This document shows, piece by piece, positions 29,086-36,398 of a stretch of DNA of 64,000 bases (position 1 is the first letter of the stretch; each line of letters begins with the position of its first letter). The notes under the pieces were generated by a model that was not told the origin of the DNA, did no database searches, and saw only the letters and a program-made list of their open reading frames with translations. Made by a program: the position numbers and the translations under genes. Source of the stretch: Phascolarctobacterium faecium DSM 14760 (GTDB lineage Bacteria; Bacillota; Negativicutes; Acidaminococcales; Acidaminococcaceae); NCBI RefSeq assembly GCF_003269275.1, contig NZ_QLTS01000004.1, positions 1-64,000 on the forward strand, in the 5' to 3' direction.

Positions 29086-29130
29086 CGAAAAAACAGACAG
29101 GCTGAAATCATCGTTTCAGACTATCTGTTT
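29086..29130 (-). terminator. Terminator of the sigma-factor operon
   Basis: Read on the minus strand, AACAGATAGTCTGAAA pairs with TTTCAGCCTGTCTGTT and a run of T follows. It lies directly behind the 125-aa gene, ending the minus-strand half of the sigma cassette. Confidence 0.78.
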
Positions 29131-29132
29131 TC

Positions 29133-29510
29133 TTATTGACCTGCCGCCAGGGTAAACTTCTTTTCCAGATGCTCGATCAGCTCACGCACCCGGCGCTTGC
29201 TGTTCGCCGGGTCAAACAAATCAGGCTCGTGACAGTCTGCCCGGTGCTCCTGCGTGCGCCGCCGTGCCAGCAGCAGCCTTTTTTGAGCGTCCTGAACAGC
29301 TTCGTCCATATCGTGCAGCCGCGGAAAATAACGCTCACCGGCCAGCTTTTTGACGCAGCCTGTAAACAGGCTCGCTTCTAAAGCTCCATAACGCTCGACC
29401 CACAGCTGCAGCCAAAATTCCTCCTGGGAAGGGCCGGCAAGCGGTGAATGCAGGCCGGCTGCCTTAAACGTCACCAAAGCACGCTGCATAAAAACATAGG
29501 GCCGTTCCAT
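29133..29510 (-). CDS. Uncharacterised protein of the sigma cassette
   Basis: A 125-aa soluble protein that I do not recognise. It is rich in Arg, Glu and Leu, with predicted helices around residues 28-45 (QEEFWLQLWVERYGALEAS) and 65-90 and a basic helical tail (SKRRVRELIEHLEKKF). There is no signal peptide or membrane segment. Its start overlaps the sigma-factor stop by one base (TGATG), so it is translationally coupled and likely acts with the sigma factor, perhaps as a modulator. That role is inference from position only. Confidence 0.6.
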   Translation of the reverse strand: MERPYVFMQRALVTFKAAGLHSPLAGPSQEEFWLQLWVERYGALEASLFTGCVKKLAGERYFPRLHDMDEAVQDAQKRLLLARRRTQEHRADCHEPDLFDPANSKRRVRELIEHLEKKFTLAAGQ

Positions 29511-30112
29511 CAGCGCAGTCTTTCCTGCCTAAGGCCGAAAGCCCGGCGCAGAGTATCCAGCGCTGCCTTTTTAGAGCAGTACACGCTCTGGCTGGTCACA
29601 CCCAGTGTTGCCGCAACCTCGCGCTGGCTTTTGCCCCGCAGGAACACCTCGCTGATCACAAGCCGCTGCATCTGCGGCAGCCGTGCCACCAGCTCCAGCA
29701 CGCAGGCGCTGCGCTCATCCCTGCTGATGCTTTCCTTATAACATTCGCTGGACAGGGCATCTAGGCTCGTGCAGCCCTCCTCGTCCAAAGTTGCCAGCTC
29801 CGCATCGAACAGGTTCTTCTTCTTTTGCACCTGGATATTGAGCTGACGGCGGATCGTATATTTTACGTGTGTGGCAAAAAAGTGGAAATTGTGCTGCTTA
29901 AAGCTTTTGATAGCATCATTGACAGCCATCAAAGCCAGGATCTCCGTATCGTCCTGCTCTAGATAATGTACATAATAACTGTTATATTTAAACGCCCGTA
30001 CCATCGGCGTAAAACCCAGCAAAAGGCTGTTGACCGCCCTGCTGTCGCCGCGCTGTGCCTGCGGCACCAAAACAGCAAAATCAAGCTTCTGTATATTTGA
30101 CTCATGTTCCAT
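29510..30112 (-). CDS. Sigma-70 family RNA polymerase sigma factor
   Basis: A 200-aa alternative sigma factor. Residues about 15-95 resemble region 2 (VPQAQRGDSRAVNSLLLGFTPMVR; EQDDTEILALMAVNDAIKSF; THVKYTIRRQLN), and residues about 140-195 hold a region-4 helix-turn-helix (LPQMQRLVISEVFLRGKSQREVAATLGVTSQSVYCSKKAAL). Region 3 is short, as in ECF-like and SigH/SigI/phage-type factors. It lies 7 bp after a zinc-ribbon gene and is divergent from an amidase/DUF1659/DUF2922/YvrJ operon, which it probably drives from repeated elements in the shared intergenic region. Confidence 0.85.
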   Translation of the reverse strand: MEHESNIQKLDFAVLVPQAQRGDSRAVNSLLLGFTPMVRAFKYNSYYVHYLEQDDTEILALMAVNDAIKSFKQHNFHFFATHVKYTIRRQLNIQVQKKKNLFDAELATLDEEGCTSLDALSSECYKESISRDERSACVLELVARLPQMQRLVISEVFLRGKSQREVAATLGVTSQSVYCSKKAALDTLRRAFGLRQERLR

Positions 30113-30119
30113 CTGTGAT

Positions 30120-30383
30120 CTATCTCCCCTCAGTACCGGCTGCGCCGGTTTTTAAATCTAAAGCAGCCAAAGCAAAATCCTTGGCCGTCAGCCCTTCCAG
30201 ACATTCGCTGCATACTTCGCCGCAGCAGTCCACAGCCAGATACTCGTCACCTTCAAAAATAGGATTGCCGCATAAACTGCAGGTATATACCTCCAGCAGC
30301 TCTGCATTCTCCGGGGCCGCCAGCCAGTCGTTTTCGACAGCGGCCAAACGCTTCTCACTGCTCCTGCAGTCATAATCCATCAT
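30120..30383 (-). CDS. Small zinc-ribbon protein of the sigma cassette
   Basis: An 87-aa acidic protein with four to six cysteines in ribbon spacing: CSLCGNPI (residues about 35-42), then VDCCGEVCSECL (about 52-63). It probably binds one zinc ion. I cannot name the family. It is the first gene of the minus-strand operon, immediately before the sigma factor, so an anti-sigma or partner role is possible but unproven. The ATG is preceded by AAAGG at about 9 bases. Confidence 0.65.
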   Translation of the reverse strand: MMDYDCRSSEKRLAAVENDWLAAPENAELLEVYTCSLCGNPIFEGDEYLAVDCCGEVCSECLEGLTAKDFALAALDLKTGAAGTEGR

Positions 30384-30446
30384 TGCCGCCGCCTTTCACA
30401 AATACCAATAAATTCAAAATGATACGCCTCCTTAGATCGTTAAAAC

Positions 30447-30479
30447 ACCGCCGTCACTTTACTGTACTTTCTTAGTAAG
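30447..30479 (-). promoter_or_regulatory. Composite promoter-like element, copy 1
   Basis: On the minus strand CTTACTAAG (30479-30471) is followed by a spacer containing CAGTAAA and then ACGGCGGT (30454-30447). The same parts in the same order occur on the plus strand at 30700-30729 before the divergent operon. It lies 64 bp before the zinc-ribbon start and is a candidate binding site for the sigma factor or a shared regulator. Confidence 0.5.
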
Positions 30480-30579
30480 CACTACTGATACAAACTTGAT
30501 TAACACTTAAACATAAGAGCCTGTAAAACCTTAGAGAGAGGTAGAAACTTATTAAGAAAAAGAAAATACTAAAAGAAAA

Positions 30580-30606
30580 AGACGGTTTTGTTTTACACTT
30601 ACTAAA
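30580..30606 (-). promoter_or_regulatory. Composite promoter-like element, copy 2
   Basis: On the minus strand TTTAGTAAGTGTAA is followed by AACAAAACCGTC. The first block is identical to the plus-strand copy at 30701-30713 over TTAGTAAGTGTAA; the downstream block is a weaker match. It would start a transcript with a leader of about 190 nt before the zinc-ribbon gene. Confidence 0.45.
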
Positions 30607-30622
30607 TACATAGCCAAAAATC

Positions 30623-30683
30623 AAAAAATCAGGTTCGCGCGAAAAAAATAATTTTTTTTTTTCGGCAGCAAGCCTGATTTTTT
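30623..30683. terminator. Long imperfect hairpin between divergent operons
   Basis: AAAAAATCAGG (30623-30633) pairs with CCTGATTTTTT (30673-30683). Inside it CGAAAAAAA pairs with TTTTTTTCG. Both strands show a T-run after the stem, so it may be a bidirectional terminator or insulator placed between two oppositely directed promoter elements. Confidence 0.6.
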
Positions 30684-30699
30684 CTAAAAAAGATATGTA

Positions 30700-30729
30700 C
30701 TTAGTAAGTGTAAGCAGTAAAACGGCGGT
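30700..30729 (+). promoter_or_regulatory. Composite promoter-like element, copy 3
   Basis: CTTAGTAAG (30700-30708), then GTAAGCAGTAAA, then ACGGCGGT (30722-30729). It is the mirror image of copy 1 and shares TTAGTAAGTGTAA with copy 2. It lies 47 bp before the amidase start. No sigma-A type -10 is seen nearby, which fits use of an alternative sigma factor. Confidence 0.5.
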
Positions 30730-30775
30730 CCCTGTACCTGCTGCTGCTTTCGATCTCAGGAAAGGGGGAACAGCA

Positions 30776-31336
30776 ATGCTGGCAGAACAGCCGCAGATTA
30801 TCTCACTTACGCAGCTTGCCGCTGTGGCAGGCTGCAGCCGCGATCATATCACGCAGCTCTACCTGCACTGGACGGCAGGTCGTTACGGGCAGATCTATGA
30901 CGACTACCACATCAATATCGACGCCGACGGCACAGTCTACCGCACCAGCAGCAGCCTGTCGCAGTACAAAAGCCACACTTGGCGCCGCAACAGCGGCAGT
31001 ATCGCCGTCGCCCTGTGCTGCGGGCTGGGGGCGCAGGCCAACCACGGCTATGATGCCGACCTGGGGCAGTTTGCCCCTACGGCAGTGCAGACCGATAAAA
31101 TGGCGCAGACAGTGGCGCTGCTCGTAACGGCGCTTGGCCTGCAGCTTACTATCGATACCGTAATGACCCACTGTGAAGCAGCGCTGCTGGATGGCTACGG
31201 CCCTTACAGTGGCGATGCCGAAACACGCTGGGACCTGTGGTATATGCGCGATTCACCCGGCGACGGACAGATGAAGCCGGGTGGGGACATACTGCGCGGC
31301 AAAGCTCGCTGGTATTTAGAACACAGTAAAATTTAA
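30776..31336 (+). CDS. N-acetylmuramoyl-L-alanine amidase domain protein
   Basis: A 186-aa protein with an Amidase_2 (PGRP-type, zinc) fold. Visible landmarks are the first zinc His in YLHWTAGRYGQIYDDYH, the strand IDADGTVYRT, the SHTWRRNSGSIAVALCCG block with a second His, and THCEAALLDGYGPYSGD followed by ETRWDLW. There is no signal peptide, so it needs a holin-like exit route or acts after lysis, as phage endolysins do. GGGGGAA lies before the ATG at 30776; a longer frame opens at 30695 but covers the promoter element. First gene of the plus-strand operon. Confidence 0.85.
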   Translation: MLAEQPQIISLTQLAAVAGCSRDHITQLYLHWTAGRYGQIYDDYHINIDADGTVYRTSSSLSQYKSHTWRRNSGSIAVALCCGLGAQANHGYDADLGQFAPTAVQTDKMAQTVALLVTALGLQLTIDTVMTHCEAALLDGYGPYSGDAETRWDLWYMRDSPGDGQMKPGGDILRGKARWYLEHSKI

Positions 31337-31357
31337 AAAACAAAAGGAGTACAGAAC

Positions 31358-31585
31358 ATGAGCACGACTAAAACAGCAACATCCTACAAACTATCTCTGG
31401 GCGTCGAAAACGGCGTCAATGCGCTGGGGGCAGCGCAGGTCAAATCCGTATCTGTCGGCAGCGTCAAGCTGGACGCCGCCGACGACAAATGCCTTGCTGT
31501 GGCCAATGCCATGAACGAGCTGATGAGCCACGAAGTGGTCAACGTCTACGTTACGGAAAAGGCCGAGCTGGCTCAGGCGGAATGA
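31358..31585 (+). CDS. DUF1659 domain protein
   Basis: A 75-aa protein matching the DUF1659 pattern: a polar N terminus, then a central helix in which LAVANAMNELMSHEVVNVYVTEKAEL resembles the family's conserved end. No signal peptide or membrane helix. Function unknown. It lies 21 bp after the amidase gene with AAAAGGAG upstream. In many Firmicutes, as I recall, DUF1659, DUF2922 and YvrJ genes travel together. Confidence 0.75.
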   Translation: MSTTKTATSYKLSLGVENGVNALGAAQVKSVSVGSVKLDAADDKCLAVANAMNELMSHEVVNVYVTEKAELAQAE

Positions 31586-31769
31586 TTTTATAGATCATCC
31601 GCCTGGCAGCAAGTTATTTTTTGATGTTCATATTTAGGCTTTAGATTTTTTTATTAGCCCTTTCTTTAGAAGAAAGCTGCATAGCAAAACTCTTTTAAAG
31701 AAAGTCTAAAATACGAAAAACACAAAAAAATAAAGTAGGCCGAAAACCTACAAAAAAGGAGCAACCACC
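31586..31769. other. Intergenic stretch inside the cassette
   Basis: 184 bp between the DUF1659 and DUF2922 genes with no ORF. It contains a weak hairpin (GGCTTTAG...TTAGCC around 31637-31656) and a short one before the next gene (GTAGG-CCGAAAA-CCTAC, about 31734-31750). There is no copy of the TTAGTAAG element here, so whether DUF2922-YvrJ has its own promoter is unclear. Confidence 0.35.
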
Positions 31770-31982
31770 ATGGAAAAAACCTTAGAACTCATTTTCACCA
31801 AAAGCGACGGAGCTAAAAAAAACTTAAGCATCGCCGACCCTCGCGAAGGACTCACCCTTGCCGACGCCAAAACGGCAGCCGACAAGATCATAGCCGCCAA
31901 CGTACTGACCAGCGGCGGCCTGGAACTGACAGAATTTACTGAAGCCCGCATCAAAACAGTTACTATTGATGTGCTTGCTTAG
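31770..31982 (+). CDS. DUF2922 domain protein
   Basis: A 70-aa protein matching DUF2922: KTLELIFTKSDGAKKNLSIADPREGLT, then a helix LADAKTAADKIIAANVLTS and a C-terminal strand TEARIKTVTIDVLA. No export signal. Function unknown. Its stop codon TAG shares its last base with the GTG start of the next gene (TAGTG), so the two are tightly coupled. Confidence 0.78.
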   Translation: MEKTLELIFTKSDGAKKNLSIADPREGLTLADAKTAADKIIAANVLTSGGLELTEFTEARIKTVTIDVLA

Positions 31983-32143
31983 TGGAAGCCCAGAAATTAT
32001 TTACAGCAATAGGTAATTTTGGCTTCCCGATAGTATTGAGCTGGTACCTGCTGCTGCGTATGGAGCAGCGGCTGGACAAGCTGGGCGACTGCCTGCACGA
32101 GCTGAGCAGCGCCATTGTCGAGGAACAGAAAAAAACTGAATAA
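31982..32143 (+). CDS. YvrJ family, holin-like small membrane protein
   Basis: A 53-aa protein starting at GTG 31982. An N-terminal membrane helix (AIGNFGFPIVLSWYLLLRME, residues about 10-28) is followed by a charged amphipathic helix (QRLDKLGDCLHELSSAIVEEQKKTE). This matches the YvrJ family, whose layout resembles BhlA/UviB-type phage and bacteriocin holins. Coupled by a 1-bp overlap to DUF2922. A role in letting the amidase or another cargo cross the inner membrane is inference. Confidence 0.75.
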   Translation: MEAQKLFTAIGNFGFPIVLSWYLLLRMEQRLDKLGDCLHELSSAIVEEQKKTE

Positions 32144-32200
32144 AGGCTTGAACACAGCTATAGCGCGACGTGCGATAGCCGGAACCATAAAAAATGATAA

Positions 32201-32250
32201 AAAAGATAAGGCGATGCAAACCTAAAGGTAAGCGTCGCCTTATCTTTTAT
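32201..32250 (+). terminator. Terminator of the amidase-YvrJ operon
   Basis: AAAAGATAAGGCGA (32201-32214) pairs with TCGCCTTATCTTTT (32235-32248). Long, near-perfect stem. Confidence 0.85.
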
Positions 32251-32622
32251 GTTTTGTATTATACACCTAAAAATTATCAGTTGCAAGACCATTGAACAAA
32301 TTTTTCAAAAAAACGAACAAAAATGTCTTGCGGGGGGACAAACATGGTAATATAGTAAATGGTTAAAAATATTAACTGTAATAGGAAAATTTGAATCAAA
32401 AGATAATAGTTTTATTTTATTAGCGTTACTGCTAAGCTTGGCAGTTACTTGAGAATTAATAAAGATGAAAGTAGCTCTGCTGCAGCAAATTATCAGGTCA
32501 GCAAATTTTACTGCAGGTTATGAAGCTAACAGGAGCGGTAGCTAATAGGCAATCACAATTACAACACTATGGAAATAGGTTGTCTAATGAAGTGATAAAG
32601 CAAAAAGAAAGGTGTGAAAAAG
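32251..32622. other. Gene-free stretch before the XRE regulator
   Basis: 372 bp without a convincing ORF. It includes an imperfect inverted repeat (ACTGCTAAGCTTGGCAGT, about 32428-32445) and a possible promoter (TTGCGG near 32329 with TATAGT about 16 bp later). Base composition is A/T-richer than the cassette to the left, which fits a boundary between two units. Confidence 0.3.
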
Positions 32623-32895
32623 ATGGAAGGAATGGATCCTTTAAGGATTGGGGAGACTATCAAGATCAAAAGGATACAAAAAAGGATTACTCAAACTAAT
32701 TTTGCCAAGAAGCTTAAGATATCTCAAACGCATCTGAGCAATGCTGAAAACGGCAGAGTGATGCTGAGTTTGAAAGCACTGTTAAAGCTGAGAGATATTT
32801 TTGAATGTACTTTGGATGAATTGGTTGATCCTGACAGATTTGAGAAAAAGAAGGAACGGGTAAAAAGATACAAACTCGTACGCTGCAGCGAGTAG
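32623..32895 (+). CDS. XRE-family DNA-binding regulator
   Basis: A 90-aa helix-turn-helix protein. Residues about 8-62 form a Cro/C1-type HTH (IGETIKIKRIQKRITQTNFAKKLKISQTHLSNAENGR, then LLKLRDIFECTLDELVD). The tail is basic. The frame opens at a GTG (32614); AAAGG spaced 9 bases before ATG 32623 favours the latter. It heads the unit containing a Cys-rich protein and autotransporter 2, and likely controls it. Confidence 0.85.
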   Translation: MEGMDPLRIGETIKIKRIQKRITQTNFAKKLKISQTHLSNAENGRVMLSLKALLKLRDIFECTLDELVDPDRFEKKKERVKRYKLVRCSE

Positions 32896-32914
32896 CTTTA
32901 GGGAGATGTTTAAG

Positions 32915-33256
32915 ATGCATATCGAAAGCTGGGAGGAAGCGATACACAAAGATAACAGGGCAGGATTAGGAGGGCTGACAGTCAAGTGTCCGATCTGCGG
33001 CCGTGAATTTGGCTGCAATAAAACATATCATGTCTATACAGCTTTGGTAGGAAGAAAGCGGCAATATTACTGCAGCTATTCCTGTTATAAACAAAGGTCT
33101 AATCCAAAGGAAAAAGATGAATGGGAGGAAATGTATCATGGAAAAGATGGATTTAAGCAAAAAGGTATTGGCGTCTTTGCTGACAATGTCGTGTGTATAT
33201 CTGGGGGGAACATCCGTGCTCCCAACAGCTGGCGCGGCAGAGAATGCGGCGGATAA
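32915..33256 (+). CDS. Small Cys-rich (zinc-binding-like) protein overlapping autotransporter 2
   Basis: An ORF of 113 aa from ATG 32915 (or 116 aa from ATG 32906). Residues about 24-60 contain CPICGREFGCN and YYCSYSCYK, a CxxC...CxxxC arrangement that may bind zinc and resembles phage-type zinc fingers for recognising basic DNA-binding partners. The last 40 residues overlap the autotransporter gene in another frame and look like out-of-frame sequence, so the functional part is probably the first 70-75 residues. Function unknown. The autotransporter ribosome-binding site lies inside this ORF. Confidence 0.55.
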   Translation: MHIESWEEAIHKDNRAGLGGLTVKCPICGREFGCNKTYHVYTALVGRKRQYYCSYSCYKQRSNPKEKDEWEEMYHGKDGFKQKGIGVFADNVVCISGGNIRAPNSWRGRECGG

Positions 33257-35738
33257 CAACGTTGGGCAGCTGATCACTAATGGTGGTAGCCTGACTGGCG
33301 GTGATGTTTTTAATTTCACGTCTGAGAGCACTGCAAATTATACAGCATTGCGATTTTATGGAGAGAATCTTGATATTCCTATGACTGGCAGCGGCGTTTA
33401 TACGATCAACGGTAATGGTGGGATAATCAGTCAGGCTTATGGCATGGTTTTCGGCAGCAGTGAAGATGTTGAGACCGGAGGCTGGGGTGGACCATCCAAA
33501 AGTTTTGTAAGAGCAACGGGTATTATAAACGGTGACTGGCAGCTGAATCTCAAGGCTGATGCAGGAGAATCCAGAGGTATTATTATTGATGGAGGAACTA
33601 AATATATAAATCCCGGGTCTTTTGATTCTATTAACGATGCTAGTGATATAATTTTCAATGGCAAGGTGAATATTGATATTGAAGGTCAGGGTATAAATTC
33701 TATTTACTTAAATGGCGGAGCTAAAGGCACTTTTAAGGACGATGTGAATATAAAAGGTACTAGTAATGGCAACAATGCGCTGTATGGTATCTATCTTAAT
33801 AACTATACAGATAACATGGGAAGTGTTTCTTTTGAGAAAGATTTGAAGTTGCAACTCTATCATAACAGTACTCAACAGGGCAGTAATCTTGGTTACGGCA
33901 TCAATGTGTTCGGCAAACATAATACGCTTACAGTCCAAGGCAAAACTACCATTGATATTGGTTCAGCAGGACAAATAAGTTATGCCATTCAGGTAAACGG
34001 CCAGAATTCGTCTGCTATCTTTAGTGATACTGAGATTACAATGACGGGAGGTTCTGTACAGCGCGGGGTAAATGCTGCTTATGGCAGTATTGATTTTACA
34101 GGCGATACCAAGATTACCTTGAACAATCATTCTGCGAGTAGTGGAACAATGAAAGCTACGGCAGTAAATGCACAGGACAGCGGTGTCGTAAATATTAATA
34201 GTGCTAAAGATAAAACAGTACAGGTCAAGGGACATTTTGTTTCAACATCTAAGGGTGTTATTAATGCTGTTTTTAATAATGCGAATTCCTGGTGGGAAGG
34301 CGATGCCCAGCTGAATGCCAGTGGCAATGCGATCAATTTAGAGTTGGCTAATGGTGCAGTTTGGTATCCCGGCTGCGATAGTACTATTTATAACAAAGGT
34401 ATGAATTTGAATCTGCATGACGGTGGCATTGTTGATATGACGAAGACTGCTGATCAATATGCTGATTTAAATATTGGCAGTGTTAATGGTACTGGTGGTT
34501 TGTTCAGGTTGGAAACAGATGTTGTGAATATGCAAAGTGACAAGGTAAATATTCTTGCCAGTACAGATGCAGGCACGCACAGCATCGATATTATTGATGT
34601 TAACGAAGTGACGATGGATCAGATTGCTGCTGATGCAGGTAAAGGGCTTTTGCTGGCAACGGCTCCGGATGCGATTAAATTTACGGCTAACGAACGTGAA
34701 CAATCGTTATTTTATGTGAAGTATAACTTAAAAGACGAAGTGCTTGGCACCGGGATGACAGAATGGAAACTGGATGGTTTTGAAATAGTGCCAGTAGAAC
34801 CGGATAATCCGGATAACCCTGACATTAAACCTACTACCAGCGTGGATACCATACTTTCTGCTAATGCGCTGAACTACCACACCTGGCGTACGGAAAATGA
34901 CAAGCTGCTCCAACGCATGGGCGAGCTGAGACATAATGGCGAGGAAGAACAGGGAGCCTGGTTTCGCGTGAAGGGCAGCAAGATCAGCCGTGATAGTAAG
35001 TTTGGTTTTGAGAACAAATACACTGCTTATGAGCTGGGCTACGATCAGGTAACTAAACGTACTGCCGACAAAACACGTTATCAGGGCGTTGGTTTGAGCT
35101 ATACTGACGGCAGCAGCATCTACAGCCGTGGCAGCGGTGACAACAGCAGCAAGTCGATTGGTTTCTACAGCACTGATATCGGTAGCAAGGGTCATTATCT
35201 GGATTTAGTATTTAAAATCAGCAATATGGATAATGATTTTACAGTTTATGATACCAACCGCAACAAGATCACTGGTGATTTTAATAATACCGGCGTATCG
35301 CTGAGTGCCGAATACGGACGTAAAAATAATTTGCAAAATGGCTGGTATATCGAGCCGCAGGTACAGTTTACATTAGGTTATCTGGGTGGGGATAACTACG
35401 TTGCCAGTAATGGTATCGAAGTAGAACAAAGCGGTATTAAAAGTGCTGTCGGCCGTATCGGGTTTAACATTGGTAAAGAAGTCGGCGAAAAAGGCATAGT
35501 TTACGTCAAGGCCAACCTGCTGCACGAATTTGGCGGTGGTTACGATGTAACTATGACTGACAGTACAGGCCGGGTGAAAGTCAGCGACAGCTTTGACGAT
35601 ACCTGGTTTGAATACGGCATCGGTGCGGCGTTAACGACCGGCAGTAACAGTCATATTTATTTTGATGTAGAACGCAGTGCTGGCAGCGACTTTACTAAAG
35701 ACTGGCAATGGAATGTCGGAGTAAGGTGGAATTTCTAA
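33138..35738 (+). CDS. Autotransporter 2 with C-terminal beta-barrel
   Basis: An 866-aa outer-membrane protein. A signal peptide (MEKMDLSKKVLASLLTMSCV, cleavage near residues 30-37, GAAEN) precedes an Asn/Gly/Ser-rich passenger of about 550 residues with repeated beta segments. After a Pro/Asp linker (VEPDNPDNPDIKP) the autotransporter barrel runs from about residue 590 and ends WNVGVRWNF, with the terminal Phe needed for BAM recognition. GGGAGGA 9 bases before ATG 33138 fixes the start. It lies within a likely operon with a regulator upstream and a lipoprotein 16 bp downstream. Confidence 0.9.
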   Translation: MEKMDLSKKVLASLLTMSCVYLGGTSVLPTAGAAENAADNNVGQLITNGGSLTGGDVFNFTSESTANYTALRFYGENLDIPMTGSGVYTINGNGGIISQAYGMVFGSSEDVETGGWGGPSKSFVRATGIINGDWQLNLKADAGESRGIIIDGGTKYINPGSFDSINDASDIIFNGKVNIDIEGQGINSIYLNGGAKGTFKDDVNIKGTSNGNNALYGIYLNNYTDNMGSVSFEKDLKLQLYHNSTQQGSNLGYGINVFGKHNTLTVQGKTTIDIGSAGQISYAIQVNGQNSSAIFSDTEITMTGGSVQRGVNAAYGSIDFTGDTKITLNNHSASSGTMKATAVNAQDSGVVNINSAKDKTVQVKGHFVSTSKGVINAVFNNANSWWEGDAQLNASGNAINLELANGAVWYPGCDSTIYNKGMNLNLHDGGIVDMTKTADQYADLNIGSVNGTGGLFRLETDVVNMQSDKVNILASTDAGTHSIDIIDVNEVTMDQIAADAGKGLLLATAPDAIKFTANEREQSLFYVKYNLKDEVLGTGMTEWKLDGFEIVPVEPDNPDNPDIKPTTSVDTILSANALNYHTWRTENDKLLQRMGELRHNGEEEQGAWFRVKGSKISRDSKFGFENKYTAYELGYDQVTKRTADKTRYQGVGLSYTDGSSIYSRGSGDNSSKSIGFYSTDIGSKGHYLDLVFKISNMDNDFTVYDTNRNKITGDFNNTGVSLSAEYGRKNNLQNGWYIEPQVQFTLGYLGGDNYVASNGIEVEQSGIKSAVGRIGFNIGKEVGEKGIVYVKANLLHEFGGGYDVTMTDSTGRVKVSDSFDDTWFEYGIGAALTTGSNSHIYFDVERSAGSDFTKDWQWNVGVRWNF

Positions 35739-35754
35739 AAAGAGGTGATTGGAT

Positions 35755-36306
35755 ATGAGAAAGTTAGTAATAGTATTAATGACAATTATGAGTATGGTTT
35801 TACTGACTGGCTGCGGTAGCAGCAGTCTTGTCGGCAATATCATTAAAGATGAAGGTTCTTTGGTCAAGATCATGGATGAATTTAAAAATCTGGATGGACT
35901 AAAAGGTAAAGAGATACTTGTTTTTCAGGATGTTAATATGTATACCGGTGAAACAGGAAACAGAGTTGTTATTAATATTTTAAAACCGGGTACTGATGAT
36001 GAAGTGGATAACTATGAGTATCGCGGCGGGTGGAGTAAGGCAAGGCCCGTACAGCTTTCCGGCAGTGGCAAAGCTATCGACAATTGTATACCTTTAGAGC
36101 AGCTTGATTTTGTCAAGATTCCTCAAGTTTATAAAAGCATGGAAGCCCAAATAAAAGATATCGAAGGCGCTAAAATAGATGATTATATGAGTTTCAGATT
36201 TTGGCAGGGCAAGTGGGATATTTCTGCATCTGCTAAAAGTCCAAGGGCTAAGTATTTTGCAGATTTTGACTTAGATGGAAATTTGAAAAAATTTAAGAAA
36301 AACTGA
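35755..36306 (+). CDS. Lipoprotein of unknown function
   Basis: A 183-aa lipoprotein with a short signal peptide and lipobox LLTGC at residues 16-20. The mature part shows no domain I recognise; it is rich in charged residues and contains a possible WSKARPVQLSG motif. GAGGTGAT precedes ATG 35755. It follows autotransporter 2 closely, so an outer-membrane partner role is plausible, but only position suggests it. Confidence 0.7.
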   Translation: MRKLVIVLMTIMSMVLLTGCGSSSLVGNIIKDEGSLVKIMDEFKNLDGLKGKEILVFQDVNMYTGETGNRVVINILKPGTDDEVDNYEYRGGWSKARPVQLSGSGKAIDNCIPLEQLDFVKIPQVYKSMEAQIKDIEGAKIDDYMSFRFWQGKWDISASAKSPRAKYFADFDLDGNLKKFKKN

Positions 36307-36398
36307 ACCATTTCAATATTAGGATTGCTTTCATGGTGAGAAAAATGCTATATTGACATAGTACTTTTGAAATTAATAAACTAAGGAGATGATTATTG

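Noticed and set aside
29133-32143. The sigma cassette as part of a prophage
   Set aside because: Apart from the amidase and the holin-like peptide there are no phage genes, no integrase and no flanking repeats. A stand-alone cassette fits better, though an old phage origin cannot be excluded.
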